Counted from the first letter of the stretch, positions 42,106-51,661 are shown. The stretch is DNA of 64,000 nt from Clostridium puniceum (GCF_002006345.1 NZ_LZZM01000234.1:49999-113998), one strand, 5' to 3'. Notes: generated by a model not told the origin, from the sequence alone. Numbers and translations: made by a program.

Positions 42106-43095
42106 CTAATTAACAATATACTTGTCCAACTCATCTTGAGTCATAGCCGTAACTTCCTTAGCTTCATCAAATTCAGTTGAAACCTTACCAAATTTAACTT
42201 TAACTAATTCTTCATTTTTTCCTTTACTATATCTAACAGCTAGTCTACATGCAAAGGTTAAGTCATCATCAGAAGGTTTTTCTCCTTCTGGTATTATAAC
42301 CATTGCACCATTAAAGTCACAAGTAATAAACATTATATCTTTATTATTTAATAACTGTTTTATTTGTTCTCCTTCTTCTCCAGTTCTTGATACTATTATT
42401 TTAGTTTTATTATCAGTTACAAAATGTCTTCCTTGCTTTAATAAATGTATATCCTTTTCTGTAACCTTCTCTTTTCTATCTAAAGTTTCCTTTAATCTTA
42501 TAGAATAATTAGGTTCTGTTAATTTACATCCACCAGCTGGAGATGGATAATCCGTTATCCCCCACTTTTCAGCTAATGCCATTTGAGGTTTTCTATTTCT
42601 TCCTGAAATATCTAGAAGCTTTTCTCTATCGACCAAACCATCAATTTCCATTTGAGTTTCTTTTAAATTCTTTGCACATAATGGTCTTAAAATTTTATCA
42701 CTAAAGCCAGATTGTTTTTTTACTATATCTAATGCAGATCTGTTTTGTGACATAGGTCTTTGATTTAGAACTTCACCTGTAATAATAAAATCAGCGTTAA
42801 ATTTTTTAAGTAATTCACCTGAATATCTCATCATCATAGAATGGCAGTCTATACATGGATTCATATTTTTTCCCCATCCATGTTCAGGATTTCTAACCAT
42901 TTCAAAATGTTCCTTAGAAAAATCTACAACCTCTAATGGTATATCTATTTGTTTTGTCATTTTTTTTGCATTATTTTCGTTGAAAAAATAAGATCTAAAA
43001 CAAATTCCTATTACCTCTATCCCTTGTTCTTTAATCAACTTAGCCGCTAAAGTGCTATCCAATCCACCTGAAATCATAGCTAATGCTCTTGTCAT
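42106..43095 (-). CDS. PP-loop ATPase fused to an NFACT-R (DUF814) domain
   Basis: The 329-residue protein has an N-terminal ATP-pyrophosphatase loop (ISGGLDSTLAAKL, residues 8-20), a CIDCH motif near 80 and a DFIITGEVLNQRPMSQNR segment, as in tRNA thiolation enzymes (ThiI/MnmA-like). Residues about 205-329 look like the NFACT-R fold (QGRHFVTDNKTKIIVSRTGE, then LTFACRLAVRYSKG). It probably adds sulphur to a tRNA base, but the exact base is not known. It starts 11 bases after the spoIIR stop, so the two form an operon. Confidence 0.83.
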   Translation of the reverse strand: MTRALAMISGGLDSTLAAKLIKEQGIEVIGICFRSYFFNENNAKKMTKQIDIPLEVVDFSKEHFEMVRNPEHGWGKNMNPCIDCHSMMMRYSGELLKKFNADFIITGEVLNQRPMSQNRSALDIVKKQSGFSDKILRPLCAKNLKETQMEIDGLVDREKLLDISGRNRKPQMALAEKWGITDYPSPAGGCKLTEPNYSIRLKETLDRKEKVTEKDIHLLKQGRHFVTDNKTKIIVSRTGEEGEQIKQLLNNKDIMFITCDFNGAMVIIPEGEKPSDDDLTFACRLAVRYSKGKNEELVKVKFGKVSTEFDEAKEVTAMTQDELDKYIVN

Positions 43096-43105
43096 CTTTA
43101 TCCTC

Positions 43106-44173
43106 CTAATTAAATAAACTCTTAAAAATTTCTACTATTTTAAATTTTATTTGTACATCTTCTTTATTTTCTTCTTTATTATTCTCTTGCTTGTCTAATT
43201 TAGCTTTAATATATTTTTGGTCAGATTCTCCTTTATCTTCCTGTTTATCTGACTCCTCTTTACTAATCTGTTCCTCTGAGTCTTGTTCATTATCACTTTG
43301 TTCTGAACCTTCTTTATTATTTTGTGTATCTAATTCTTCTGATTTATCCTCACCAAAATTAAAATCTATTTTAAAGCCAGAACTGCTTTTTTTTGAATTT
43401 AGTCTATTTTCTGTTTTATCATACTCTACTTCTGCTTTAGTTTCATCTACAAAACATAATGGTGGAAACATTACACACCACCAGTTTTTTCCTTGTCCTG
43501 AACCTATTATTATTCTAAAGGCCTCATAATTCCCCTGAGGTAAAGTTATTTTTCCATAAGATTTCTCTGGGAAATTTTCTCTGGATAATTCAGCTTTTAC
43601 TCCATATTTATAATTATTATCTTTAATTACTTGTTCTGCAAGCTTTTTAACTTCATCCATCTTATCTTTTATAATTTTTCTAGATTGTTCTAAAGATTGT
43701 GAAGCATTTAAATATGGATATAAATAATCTATAACTTGATTTTTCACCTTTAACTTTAAATTTTGGTCTTCATCCTTATCACTATTAGCAATAACATGGA
43801 ACCTTATTAAAGTATCTTTAACTTCATCATAATTAAGAATTCTATTCTCAGTTTGAGTTTTAGTAGTTCTATTTTGAGATTTAGTATTTTTATCTTGAAT
43901 TTGATTGTTTTCAGCTTGAGACTTAATATCACCACTATGAATTTCATCTTCTTCAATTTTAATGTCCGTGTTATTTTTTTGAATTCCATTATTCTCATTC
44001 TGAGTCTTAGTAACGTTTTCTTGCTTATCATTATCTTTATCTATTTTAAATAAATCATATCCTATATTCTTATCGAAAGTCTCTTGAATACTTGTACATC
44101 CTTCAAATATATTTATGCTGCTAAATATTAAAATTATAAAAATTATTTTTTTTAATTTAAAAAATTGTCTCAT
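43106..44173 (-). CDS. spoIIR: Stage II sporulation protein R with low-complexity insert and charged tail
   Basis: SpoIIR is made in the forespore and activates SpoIIGA, which processes pro-sigma-E in the mother cell. An N-terminal hydrophobic helix with a lipobox-like IFEGC is seen (about 10-27). A 75-residue Asn/Gln/Lys-rich repeat stretch follows (TKTQ, SQNRTTKTQTENR), then the SpoIIR core (about 118-245; IRFHVIANSDKDEDQNLKLK, WWCVMFPPLCFVD). The end (about 265-345) is a Glu/Lys-rich tail. Most SpoIIR proteins are about 220 residues, so both extensions are unusual. ATG 44173 follows a GGGGGG site. Confidence 0.9.
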   Translation of the reverse strand: MRQFFKLKKIIFIILIFSSINIFEGCTSIQETFDKNIGYDLFKIDKDNDKQENVTKTQNENNGIQKNNTDIKIEEDEIHSGDIKSQAENNQIQDKNTKSQNRTTKTQTENRILNYDEVKDTLIRFHVIANSDKDEDQNLKLKVKNQVIDYLYPYLNASQSLEQSRKIIKDKMDEVKKLAEQVIKDNNYKYGVKAELSRENFPEKSYGKITLPQGNYEAFRIIIGSGQGKNWWCVMFPPLCFVDETKAEVEYDKTENRLNSKKSSSGFKIDFNFGEDKSEELDTQNNKEGSEQSDNEQDSEEQISKEESDKQEDKGESDQKYIKAKLDKQENNKEENKEDVQIKFKIVEIFKSLFN

Positions 44174-44179
44174 AAACAA

Positions 44180-44215
44180 CCCCCCTTGTAGTTAAAATTA
44201 TTACCACTCGGGGGG
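44180..44215 (-). promoter_or_regulatory. C6/G6 hairpin covering the spoIIR ribosome site
   Basis: Six G (44185-44180, the ribosome binding site of spoIIR) can pair with six C (44215-44210) across a 24-base AT-rich loop in the mRNA. All six pairs are G-C in a very AT-rich region. It may lower spoIIR translation. Confidence 0.5.
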
Positions 44216-44413
44216 CTTTTATACATTATCTCAAAACAAAATTACTTATAACTTATAATTAATTCACCCTTATAATCACTGGTAGCTTATAATTAATTCA
44301 AACTTATAAGCACTTAAATCCTATTAATAAACTTAGAATCATATGAAATTCAATTTAATAACTTGAAAGAAAGTAATAGATAAGTTTTCTGTTCTATTAT
44401 TTTTTATTGCACC
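44216..44413. other. Repeat and terminator region downstream of ispE
   Basis: Two 29-bp direct repeats starting CTTATAATTAATTCA lie at 44252-44280 and 44286-44314. A stem TAATAGA / TCTATTA (44374-44380 with 44393-44399) flanked by T-runs lies 15 bases after the ispE stop and probably ends that transcript. Confidence 0.6.
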
Positions 44414-45256
44414 TTAAATAGTTCTTGTTATAAATACATCTTTATATTGTTTCTTCATGTTATCATAACACATTTGTGCTTTTAACATGTCATCAAAGAA
44501 CGCAAAAACAGTAGGACCACTTCCGCTCATCATAGTGCCAATGGAACCATCTACCTTAACTTCTTCTTTAATATTCATAATAACCCTATGTTTTCTTAAC
44601 GTTACATTTTCTAATAAATTCTTCATGTTGTTTGCTACAAAATAAATATCATCATTTTCCATAGCTTCTATTAATTCTTCTATTTTAGGATGAAAAATTA
44701 CTTTAGTTAAGTCAAAATTTTTATAAACTTCTTTCGTAGATACTCCAAAAGGTGGTTTTATTAAAACTAAAATTTTGTCTTTAAATCCCTTTAATTGAGT
44801 AATTTTTTCTCCAACACCTTCACATAATGCAGTTCCACCACTTATACAATAAGGAACATCCGCTCCTAATTTTAATCCTAAAACTTTTAAATCTTCTTCT
44901 GAAGCATTTATATTAAACATTTTATTCATAAGCTTTAAAACACCTGCTGCATCAGTACTTCCACCAGCAAGACCTGCCGAAACTGGTATATATTTGATTA
45001 ACTCAATTTCAACACCATCCTCTATAGAGTAGGTTTCCATAAATAATTTTGCTGCTTTGTATGCTAAATTCCTTTCATCTGTAGGAACATAGTGCTTATT
45101 ACATTTTAAATTTATACCACAGTTAATTTTATTAATTACAATTGTGTCATATAAATCTATGCTTTGCATTATCATTCTTAACAAATGATATCCATCATCT
45201 CTTTTTCCTACAACATCTAAGGCAATATTAATTTTTGCATAAGCCTTAATCTCCAT
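44414..45256 (-). CDS. ispE: 4-diphosphocytidyl-2-C-methyl-D-erythritol kinase
   Basis: IspE phosphorylates CDP-methylerythritol with ATP in the non-mevalonate isoprenoid pathway. The 280-residue protein has the GHMP motifs: AKINIALDVVGKRDDGYHLL at the start, PVSAGLAGGSTDAAGVL (ATP loop, about 89-105) and MMSGSGPTVFAFF near 250. AGGATATATATA precedes the ATG. It lies between spoIIR and the cyanophycin genes on one strand, an order kept near sporulation genes in related clostridia. Confidence 0.96.
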   Translation of the reverse strand: MEIKAYAKINIALDVVGKRDDGYHLLRMIMQSIDLYDTIVINKINCGINLKCNKHYVPTDERNLAYKAAKLFMETYSIEDGVEIELIKYIPVSAGLAGGSTDAAGVLKLMNKMFNINASEEDLKVLGLKLGADVPYCISGGTALCEGVGEKITQLKGFKDKILVLIKPPFGVSTKEVYKNFDLTKVIFHPKIEELIEAMENDDIYFVANNMKNLLENVTLRKHRVIMNIKEEVKVDGSIGTMMSGSGPTVFAFFDDMLKAQMCYDNMKKQYKDVFITRTI

Positions 45257-45577
45257 TTATATATATCCTTTCTGAACATTTTAACAATATTTTATCATAG
45301 GTAAAATATCTTGTCTAATTAAGTTGCTTAAAAAGGATTAGGCACATTCAAAACTCACAAATCTAGATAAATTTTATGACTTGCTGTATTTTTCATATGC
45401 CTTATAAAATATTTCTTATTTTTATAACTTTTAAACGAATCTTGTTATTATTAATTTTAATAATTAGAACTTAATATATATGTTTCAATTTTAATTATTC
45501 AATAAAATTAAGTTTCCATAACTAATTTCAATGAAGATTACTTTTTGAAATATATATAATGTTGCTCACTAGTATCC
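45257..45577. other. Interval between cphA and ispE
   Basis: About 320 AT-rich bases; it should contain the ispE promoter and the cphA end. I see no clear terminator or operator. A short GGATTAGGCACATTC stretch (45337 region) stands out as less AT-rich but has no identified role. Confidence 0.35.
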
Positions 45578-48217
45578 TTATACTGTTTTACATTTTTCCT
45601 CTAAAGCATCCATTTTATTTATAGGTTCTTTTGGTTCTTCTTTTACAATTTCTAAAAGAGAATCTAATTTTTCATAGAAGACTATTATTATATCATCTTT
45701 TTCACTTATTTCTATAGCATATTTTAATGCTTCAACTTCATCTAAGCATATCTTTAAATTTGTATTTTTATTAGTTTTTAATATAGCTTTTTCTAATATA
45801 GCTGCAACGTCTCCAGATTTTCTACCTCGCTTATCCTTATCTTCCTTTATAATTATTTTATCTAAGTTTTTAGCACATATTTCTCCAATTGCATATCCTA
45901 TATCATCTTTTCTATCTCCAGGTATTCCAATTACACCAATTAAATTATTTCCATTTTTCATCTTTTTTAAGGAAGACATAACAGATTTATAGCCTTCAAT
46001 ATTATGAGCATAATCCAAAATAACTTTTCGTCCACCATAGTCATACATATTAAATCTTCCTCTATTATTATCACTATTTAATTTAAAGTCCATTAATCCT
46101 TTTGAAATCATGCAATAGTCAATATTTAATCCTACTAACCCTGCACAAGCTGCCATTGCATTTTCAATATTATATTCCAGCTTTCCAGCATAAGATATTG
46201 GTAATTCTTTGATTGAAACAATCTCATATTTTCTATTATCATTAACTACACATATCTTATTATCTTCAATAAATACAGCGGTTTTACCATTTGATATATT
46301 TTCCTGTATCAATGGATTATCTTTAAATTTTGAAAAATAAATTTTTTCAGCTTCAAATCTATTAATTATAGTTTTACTATATTTATCATCAGCATTTATT
46401 ACTACAACTCCATTTTTCTTTACAGCTTCTCCTACTAACGCTTTCGTAAAACTTAACTCTTCAATAGAATTAATACCATCTAAACCTAAATGGTCATTTG
46501 TTACATTTGTTATTATTCCCACATCTGCAAGATTATAAGCTAATCCTCTTCTTACTAAGCCACCTCTAGCAGTTTCTAAAACAGCTATATCTACCTCGTT
46601 ATTCATAAGTATTGTTTTTGCACTGTCAAAACCTGAATCATCACCTTTATGTATACATTTATCATTTAAATATATACCATCAGTACATGTCATCCCTACG
46701 CAGTTTCCCATTTTTTTAAGTACATGACTTATTAATCTTGTAGTTGTAGTCTTTCCATTGGTTCCTGTAATCGAAACTATTGGGATATTTTTTGGCTTTT
46801 CATCATAAAGCATTTCTAATATTGCTTTTCCAATATTACGCTTTTTACCTTTCCAAGGATAATGATGCATTCTTATTCCTGGAGCGGCATTTACTTCCAT
46901 AATGATTCCATTACTTTCTTTAAGTGGTATACTTATATCCTTTGTACAAATGTCAATTCCGCATATATCAAGACCTAAGGTCTTAGCCGCATTTATGCAG
47001 CATTCAATATTCTCTTGGCAAATTTCTTCTGTACAATCTATTGCCATGCCACCAGTAGATAAATTTGCATTTTCTCGAAGTAATACCTTTTCTCCTTCTT
47101 TAGGGATGTAATCTAAATCTAAATTTCTCTTTGATAAACATGAAGTTAGCTCTGAATCTACTTTTACTTTTGTTAATGCTTTTTCATGATCTTCCCCTCT
47201 TAATGGATCTTCATTTAAAATATCAATTAATCTTCTTAAATTATACATTCCATTGCCAATAACAAAGGGAGCTAATCTTAAAGCTACTGCTTCCACTTTA
47301 TAATTAACTAAACAAACTCTATAATCATTGCCTTCAAAATACTTTTCAATAATAATATCCTTTTGGTTTTTTCGTAAATTAATATATGTGTTTATTAACT
47401 GTTTTTGATTTTTTATATTTAATATTACTCCTTGACCTTTATTCCCGCATTGAGGTTTTAATACTACTGGATATCCTATTTTTTCAGCATCCTGCAATAA
47501 TCCAATTACATTAAATACCTTTGAGCCATCTGCCACAGGAATATTTTGGTTTTTAAGTAGTTGCTTAGTTAAAAGCTTATCACAGGAAATATCAACACCT
47601 ACACATTTAGTCTTACTCCCTATAGATGCTTCTATAATTCTGCTCATTTTACCATAACCTATTTGATATATATTACTATCTCCAAGCTGCATAATTGGGA
47701 GATTATACTCTTTTGCAGCATCACAAATTGCTTTTGTAGTACATCCCATTTGTTCATTTTGTAATATCGCTTTTATGATATCTATTCTTCCATTAAAATT
47801 TATAGGAATTTGTTTTATTAAACAATTCATTAAATCTACAGCTAATTTAGCCACTTCATTTACAGTATTTTTATATTCATATTCAACAATGATATAATAC
47901 ATATCACCTTCGATTTCTCTAGCTTTTCCATAAGATACATCTATGCCTAAATTATTTTGTATAGCTATCATTGTATGTTCACAAATATGAGCCAAATAAG
48001 TTCCCTCTTCAAGCCTTTTAACAAATCCGCCCTCTTCATCAATTCCACACCTATGAGTTTTTAGCTCAGGTATTAACTTAACAAGATTAAAATTAAAATT
48101 AGGTATTTCTTTACTTGGTATTTCACAATAGCCTTCTAAATCCATATCTATTCTTATGCACTTTTTATGAGAATAAATATTCTGTCCTTCATATATTCTC
48201 TTTTGTATTATCTTCAT
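45578..48217 (-). CDS. cphA: Cyanophycin synthetase
   Basis: CphA polymerises aspartate and arginine into cyanophycin using ATP. The 879-residue protein has an N-terminal domain (about 1-160), an ATP-grasp domain (about 205-460; VVLKPQCGNKGQGVILNIKN, IIEKYFEGNDYRVCLVNYKV, ICGIDICTKDI) and a Mur-ligase-like domain (about 475-870; P-loop TGTNGKTTTTRL near 485; VILDYAHNIEGYKSVMSSLK). ATG 48217 is preferred because AGGAGG lies upstream inside the frame that a TTG at 48238 would open. The start overlaps the cphB end by 29 bases, so the genes are coupled. Frame intact. Confidence 0.93.
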   Translation of the reverse strand: MKIIQKRIYEGQNIYSHKKCIRIDMDLEGYCEIPSKEIPNFNFNLVKLIPELKTHRCGIDEEGGFVKRLEEGTYLAHICEHTMIAIQNNLGIDVSYGKAREIEGDMYYIIVEYEYKNTVNEVAKLAVDLMNCLIKQIPINFNGRIDIIKAILQNEQMGCTTKAICDAAKEYNLPIMQLGDSNIYQIGYGKMSRIIEASIGSKTKCVGVDISCDKLLTKQLLKNQNIPVADGSKVFNVIGLLQDAEKIGYPVVLKPQCGNKGQGVILNIKNQKQLINTYINLRKNQKDIIIEKYFEGNDYRVCLVNYKVEAVALRLAPFVIGNGMYNLRRLIDILNEDPLRGEDHEKALTKVKVDSELTSCLSKRNLDLDYIPKEGEKVLLRENANLSTGGMAIDCTEEICQENIECCINAAKTLGLDICGIDICTKDISIPLKESNGIIMEVNAAPGIRMHHYPWKGKKRNIGKAILEMLYDEKPKNIPIVSITGTNGKTTTTRLISHVLKKMGNCVGMTCTDGIYLNDKCIHKGDDSGFDSAKTILMNNEVDIAVLETARGGLVRRGLAYNLADVGIITNVTNDHLGLDGINSIEELSFTKALVGEAVKKNGVVVINADDKYSKTIINRFEAEKIYFSKFKDNPLIQENISNGKTAVFIEDNKICVVNDNRKYEIVSIKELPISYAGKLEYNIENAMAACAGLVGLNIDYCMISKGLMDFKLNSDNNRGRFNMYDYGGRKVILDYAHNIEGYKSVMSSLKKMKNGNNLIGVIGIPGDRKDDIGYAIGEICAKNLDKIIIKEDKDKRGRKSGDVAAILEKAILKTNKNTNLKICLDEVEALKYAIEISEKDDIIIVFYEKLDSLLEIVKEEPKEPINKMDALEEKCKTV

Positions 48218-49034
48218 GACTAAACTGTTCCTCCTCAAAAGGTGACTTTTTTATAAGATCAAATTTATTTCCATCAGTTAATATATGCAATTTTACGTTG
48301 TGCATACTTAAAATTTCATCTGATCGTAATTCTGATACATTAGTATATGTAATTGTACTTCCATCAACAAAATAAACTGCGCCTTCTCCTATAACCTCAA
48401 TATTTCCAGCTTTATTAACTACTATTCCGGTATTTTCATCTATTCCGATCCCTAGAATCTCAGGATTTTGTGCGATTCCAGTTAACAATCTTCCAAATCT
48501 TCCTCTTTGAGCAAAATGTTGATCAATTATAACATCTTTAATTAATCCAAAGCCTGGCGACATTTTTAGAGTACATTTTCTTGGTGAATCTTCATCCTTC
48601 CCTTCAACTATCATGGTGTCACTCATAACAGATGCCCCTGCAGATGTACCTACGATAAAAGTTCCATTATGGCAGGCCTCTCTTAAAGCATTATATGTAG
48701 GTGTCCCTCCCATTAAGCTTGTTATTCTTAACTGATCTCCACCTGTAAAAAATATAAGAGCTGCTTCTTGTATTAATTCCACATTAATTGGGTCAAATGC
48801 ATCAGTTCTTTCACTAATGTCTAAAACTTTCATATTTTTGACTTTAAGCGCTCCAAAGACTTCTTTATATTTAGCTGCTACTTCTTTAGGATACTCAGTT
48901 GCAATTGTAGCAATTAGCAATATATCTTTGTCTTTATCAATTGAATTGCATACTCTATTTAATATTTCTTTTTTACCTTCTTTATCTTCGGCACCTCCAA
49001 TAATTATCAAGTTGCCACTTAAAACATCTTTCAA
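48189..49034 (-). CDS. cphB: Cyanophycinase
   Basis: CphB is a serine peptidase of the S51 family that cuts cyanophycin into beta-Asp-Arg dipeptides. The 281-residue protein has the nucleophile Ser131 in GTSAGAS, the front LIIIGGAEDKEGKKEIL, FFTGGDQLRITSLMGGT and DQHFAQRGRFGRLL, all family signatures. It starts at TTG with GAGGTGAT upstream. It is the first gene of the cphB-cphA operon. Neither product has a signal peptide, so synthesis and breakdown happen in the cytoplasm. Confidence 0.94.
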   Translation of the reverse strand: MKDVLSGNLIIIGGAEDKEGKKEILNRVCNSIDKDKDILLIATIATEYPKEVAAKYKEVFGALKVKNMKVLDISERTDAFDPINVELIQEAALIFFTGGDQLRITSLMGGTPTYNALREACHNGTFIVGTSAGASVMSDTMIVEGKDEDSPRKCTLKMSPGFGLIKDVIIDQHFAQRGRFGRLLTGIAQNPEILGIGIDENTGIVVNKAGNIEVIGEGAVYFVDGSTITYTNVSELRSDEILSMHNVKLHILTDGNKFDLIKKSPFEEEQFSHEDNTKENI

Positions 49035-49389
49035 CTATTATCACCTCATATCATGCATTAACTATTCTTTCCACTGATTTAAATAATTATTCAAAAAAGA
49101 ATAAGGGATAAAAACAAAAAGAAAAATCGAAAGATTTAATAAATATGTATGGTGAATTTTGCGATTGTAAAATTGAAATATGATAACCTTAAGCTAAAGA
49201 GGACACTAGACAAGTATTCCAGTATCCTTTTTATTTTATTAATTTAGAAGTACAATTTAAAATTCTATAGGTTAGTAAAAAATCTCTGCTATTTATAATG
49301 TAAAATCTTTAAAAATATCCGCTATGAAATTAATACCCCAAAACAAATTAAAATTTATTTTGGGGTATTACCTTAAATTTTCTGTATTA
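49035..49389. other. Interval upstream of cphB with two hairpins
   Basis: A stem TAATACCCCAAAA / TTTTGGGGTATTA (49331-49343 with 49358-49370) lies just after the sipL stop and probably ends that transcript. A second, AGGACACT / AGTATCCT (49200-49207 with 49217-49226 region) followed by TTTTT on the plus strand, lies between it and cphB. The cphB promoter must lie in 49035-49190. Confidence 0.55.
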
Positions 49390-50952
49390 TTAAAAAAGTG
49401 CTCTTCCTGGAATTATTAATTTTTGTCCTTCTTCAATATGTTCTGAATCCTCAACCTTATTTACCTTAATAAGGTCTGCAACTGTTGTATTATATTTTTT
49501 AGCAAGTTCCCAAAGAGTATCTTCTGGACCTACAACATAAATAGTTATACTTGCCTTTTTAGGTATCATATCACCTTCTTCTTCAGCTACATCTGAAATA
49601 AACTCTTTATTCATTTCATATGAAATCTTGCCTGATAATATTATAGTTGCTTTAATTGCTATGCTATTCCCTTCAATTGCTGCCTCTATGTTTTCTAAAT
49701 TTGCCTTTACTATACATTTCATATTTTCATCTGCACCAAAAATTTCAATGGCTGCTGTGAAAGGTATTTCGGCTTTAACGCTTGCTAAATATTTATCCTG
49801 ATCAGTTGTTTTATATAATACATCCGCTTTAATAATACCTTCTACAACAACTCTATCCTTCATAACTTGCTTATCAGTTAATATTATAGATGCATTTGTA
49901 GATATAATGTGATCAGGTCTTAAATTATTTTCTTTTAGCTGAATATTATGCTTAACAATCGCTTCTGAATTATTTGCTCCATGGAGAATTCCAACTTCAT
50001 ATTCATCTTTTTTGAGTCCAAGCAAACATTTATTAGAATATGCATCTTTAATTGTCTCTATATTTTCCTTTGAAAAGACCTTAACATTTGCTTTGACTAT
50101 AAATTCATCATTTATAATCCTTATTTCTCCTAAATCATCTTCTTCGAGCATTAAATCATTATTGGCTATTTCATAACAGACAGTTGGAATCATCTCAGAT
50201 GTAATCCCTGTAACATCTTGTTCCTTTGATAAGTAAATATCATCTTCTAAAGGAATCACTTCCTTGGAATCTTCTCCTTTATATAAAACATTTAGTTTAC
50301 AATAGCAGCCAAGATAAATTTTATCCTCTGCAATCTTAACTTCTTTTTTGTGTAATCGTAACGAACAGTTCAATATTTTATTTATTTGAGGCTTATCCAT
50401 ACCAACTCTAATCATACATTTGCCTGTTAGTTCAACATCTTCATTAGCACTTATTTTGTTTATTGTTTCTGTCTTCTTTAGAACTTCTACCTCATCACTG
50501 CCTTGAATATCTTTTACAAATTCAAATTCATTACTCTTATAAAGCTCCCAATCTATAGTTATTACACCTTGAATGGATATCTTCCTCTCATTCATTATGG
50601 TAGCTTCAATATGTTCAACATTGCACTGTGCCTCGCAAATAACCTTATATTCACCTTGATTCAAATCAATATTATTTGTGAAGTTTTGATTATAATCAAC
50701 TGAATTTACAACAATTCCATCTTCCCTAGCCAAATATATTACTGTATATTCAATTTTTCCTTCTAAGATTACTTTATCTCCAATTATTTCTTTGTTAATT
50801 ATCATTGGTCTAGCTTCAACTGTTAATATTTCTTGTACATCCGGATGAGTATCTGGAATTAAATATTCATCTTTCAATACAGTATTAGAATTACTTTCTC
50901 TTAGCAATTTTTCAAATTGTACATTTTCTTTTATAATATCTATCTCTGCCAT
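49390..50952 (-). CDS. sipL: SipL-like spore coat morphogenesis protein (DUF3794 repeats + LysM)
   Basis: In Clostridioides difficile, SipL binds SpoIVA through its LysM domain and is needed to localise coat around the forespore. This 520-residue protein has the same plan: several DUF3794 units (about 30-160, 170-310, 320-450; pattern VLKDEYLIPDTHPDVQEIL, KVILEGKIEYTVIYLA, DRVVVEGIIKADVLYK) and a C-terminal LysM (about 468-518; PEDTLWELAKKYNTTVADLI ... GQKLIIPG). The first unit starts near the end of the N-terminus. The gene sits by spoIIR/ispE/veg, as in C. difficile. GGAGG precedes the ATG. Confidence 0.88.
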   Translation of the reverse strand: MAEIDIIKENVQFEKLLRESNSNTVLKDEYLIPDTHPDVQEILTVEARPMIINKEIIGDKVILEGKIEYTVIYLAREDGIVVNSVDYNQNFTNNIDLNQGEYKVICEAQCNVEHIEATIMNERKISIQGVITIDWELYKSNEFEFVKDIQGSDEVEVLKKTETINKISANEDVELTGKCMIRVGMDKPQINKILNCSLRLHKKEVKIAEDKIYLGCYCKLNVLYKGEDSKEVIPLEDDIYLSKEQDVTGITSEMIPTVCYEIANNDLMLEEDDLGEIRIINDEFIVKANVKVFSKENIETIKDAYSNKCLLGLKKDEYEVGILHGANNSEAIVKHNIQLKENNLRPDHIISTNASIILTDKQVMKDRVVVEGIIKADVLYKTTDQDKYLASVKAEIPFTAAIEIFGADENMKCIVKANLENIEAAIEGNSIAIKATIILSGKISYEMNKEFISDVAEEEGDMIPKKASITIYVVGPEDTLWELAKKYNTTVADLIKVNKVEDSEHIEEGQKLIIPGRALF

Positions 50953-51325
50953 ACTTTTATACCTCCATAAAATTCCTACTATTTATTTATATACTTATAT
51001 ATGGAATTTTATGATAGATATCTTCCTGTTTTAATATTAATTTTCAACAAAAATTCTATCTAATTCGCCTAATATTTTAGTTTTTTAAAAATTTTTTCAT
51101 TTTTTTATTGACATATATTATTTTTTGTCGTAATATAGGAAGTGGTTATTGACCATATAACCTCTCATAAATTCTCAATACCCTTTTATACCATAGTTGA
51201 AAGATGGAAACCCACCATCTTTCTTTTTTATTGTATTTTATTAAATAAACTACTAGCTTTATGTCAAAAAAGCATGATATTAAAATAATAATTTTCAAAA
51301 AAGAAAAACTTCGATAAATCGAAGT
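50953..51325. other. Interval between sipL and veg
   Basis: It holds the veg terminator at its right end and a second hairpin GAAAGATGG / CCATCTTTC (51199-51207 with 51215-51223) with a T-run on the plus strand. A TTGACA at about 51108 (plus strand) is probably chance. The sipL promoter should lie at 50990-51130; given its role, sigma-E control is expected but I cannot assign the boxes. Confidence 0.45.
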
Positions 51326-51328
51326 TTA
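51305..51328 (-). terminator. Terminator overlapping the veg stop codon
   Basis: AAACTTCGAT (51327-51318) pairs with ATCGAAGTTT (51315-51306) around TT and is followed by TTCTTTTTT on the minus strand. Confidence 0.85.
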
Positions 51329-51568
51329 TATCCTATTTGGAAATACCAATTGTACAGTCTTTGTTAATACATCTGAATAACTATATGTCACAGTCCTTTG
51401 GGTGTCATCTTTCAATCTTATTACAAAAATGCTTGGGTACACGCTTTCAATGATACCATCGTTCACTAAAATCTTTTTCCTTCCACCATTAGCTTTTAGA
51501 GTGACCTTTTGACCTACATGTCTCTCTATATCATTTTTGATAGAAGCAATAGTTTTAACTTTTTCCAT
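51326..51568 (-). CDS. veg: Veg family protein
   Basis: The 80-residue protein (KTIASIKNDIERHVGQKVTL, KANGGRKKILVNDGIIESVY, then QRTVTYSYSDVLTKTVQL) is a full-length Veg protein. In Bacillus Veg has been linked to biofilm formation and spore outgrowth, and its gene has one of the strongest vegetative promoters. ATG 51568 follows GAGGGTG; six codons from an upstream start lie in the leader. Two consensus-like promoters precede it and a terminator overlaps its stop, so it is a short, strongly expressed unit. Confidence 0.93.
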   Translation of the reverse strand: MEKVKTIASIKNDIERHVGQKVTLKANGGRKKILVNDGIIESVYPSIFVIRLKDDTQRTVTYSYSDVLTKTVQLVFPNRI

Positions 51569-51591
51569 GTATACACCCTCTTTCACACTAA

Positions 51592-51661
51592 ATTATACCT
51601 CAAAGTTCTTCATTTGTCAAGCAAAATAAATATTTTAACATTTCCAATCCAGTTTTGTCAA
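51592..51661 (-). promoter_or_regulatory. Tandem sigma-A promoters of veg
   Basis: P1: TTGACA (51620-51615), 17 bases, TATAAT (51597-51592), a perfect consensus. P2: TTGACA (51661-51656), 17 bases, TTAAAA (51638-51633). Both read toward veg. Confidence 0.88.

Noticed and set aside
43807..44053. Small frames on both strands within the repeat part of spoIIR.
   Set aside because: They arise from the low-complexity Lys/Asn codons of spoIIR and have no start signals.
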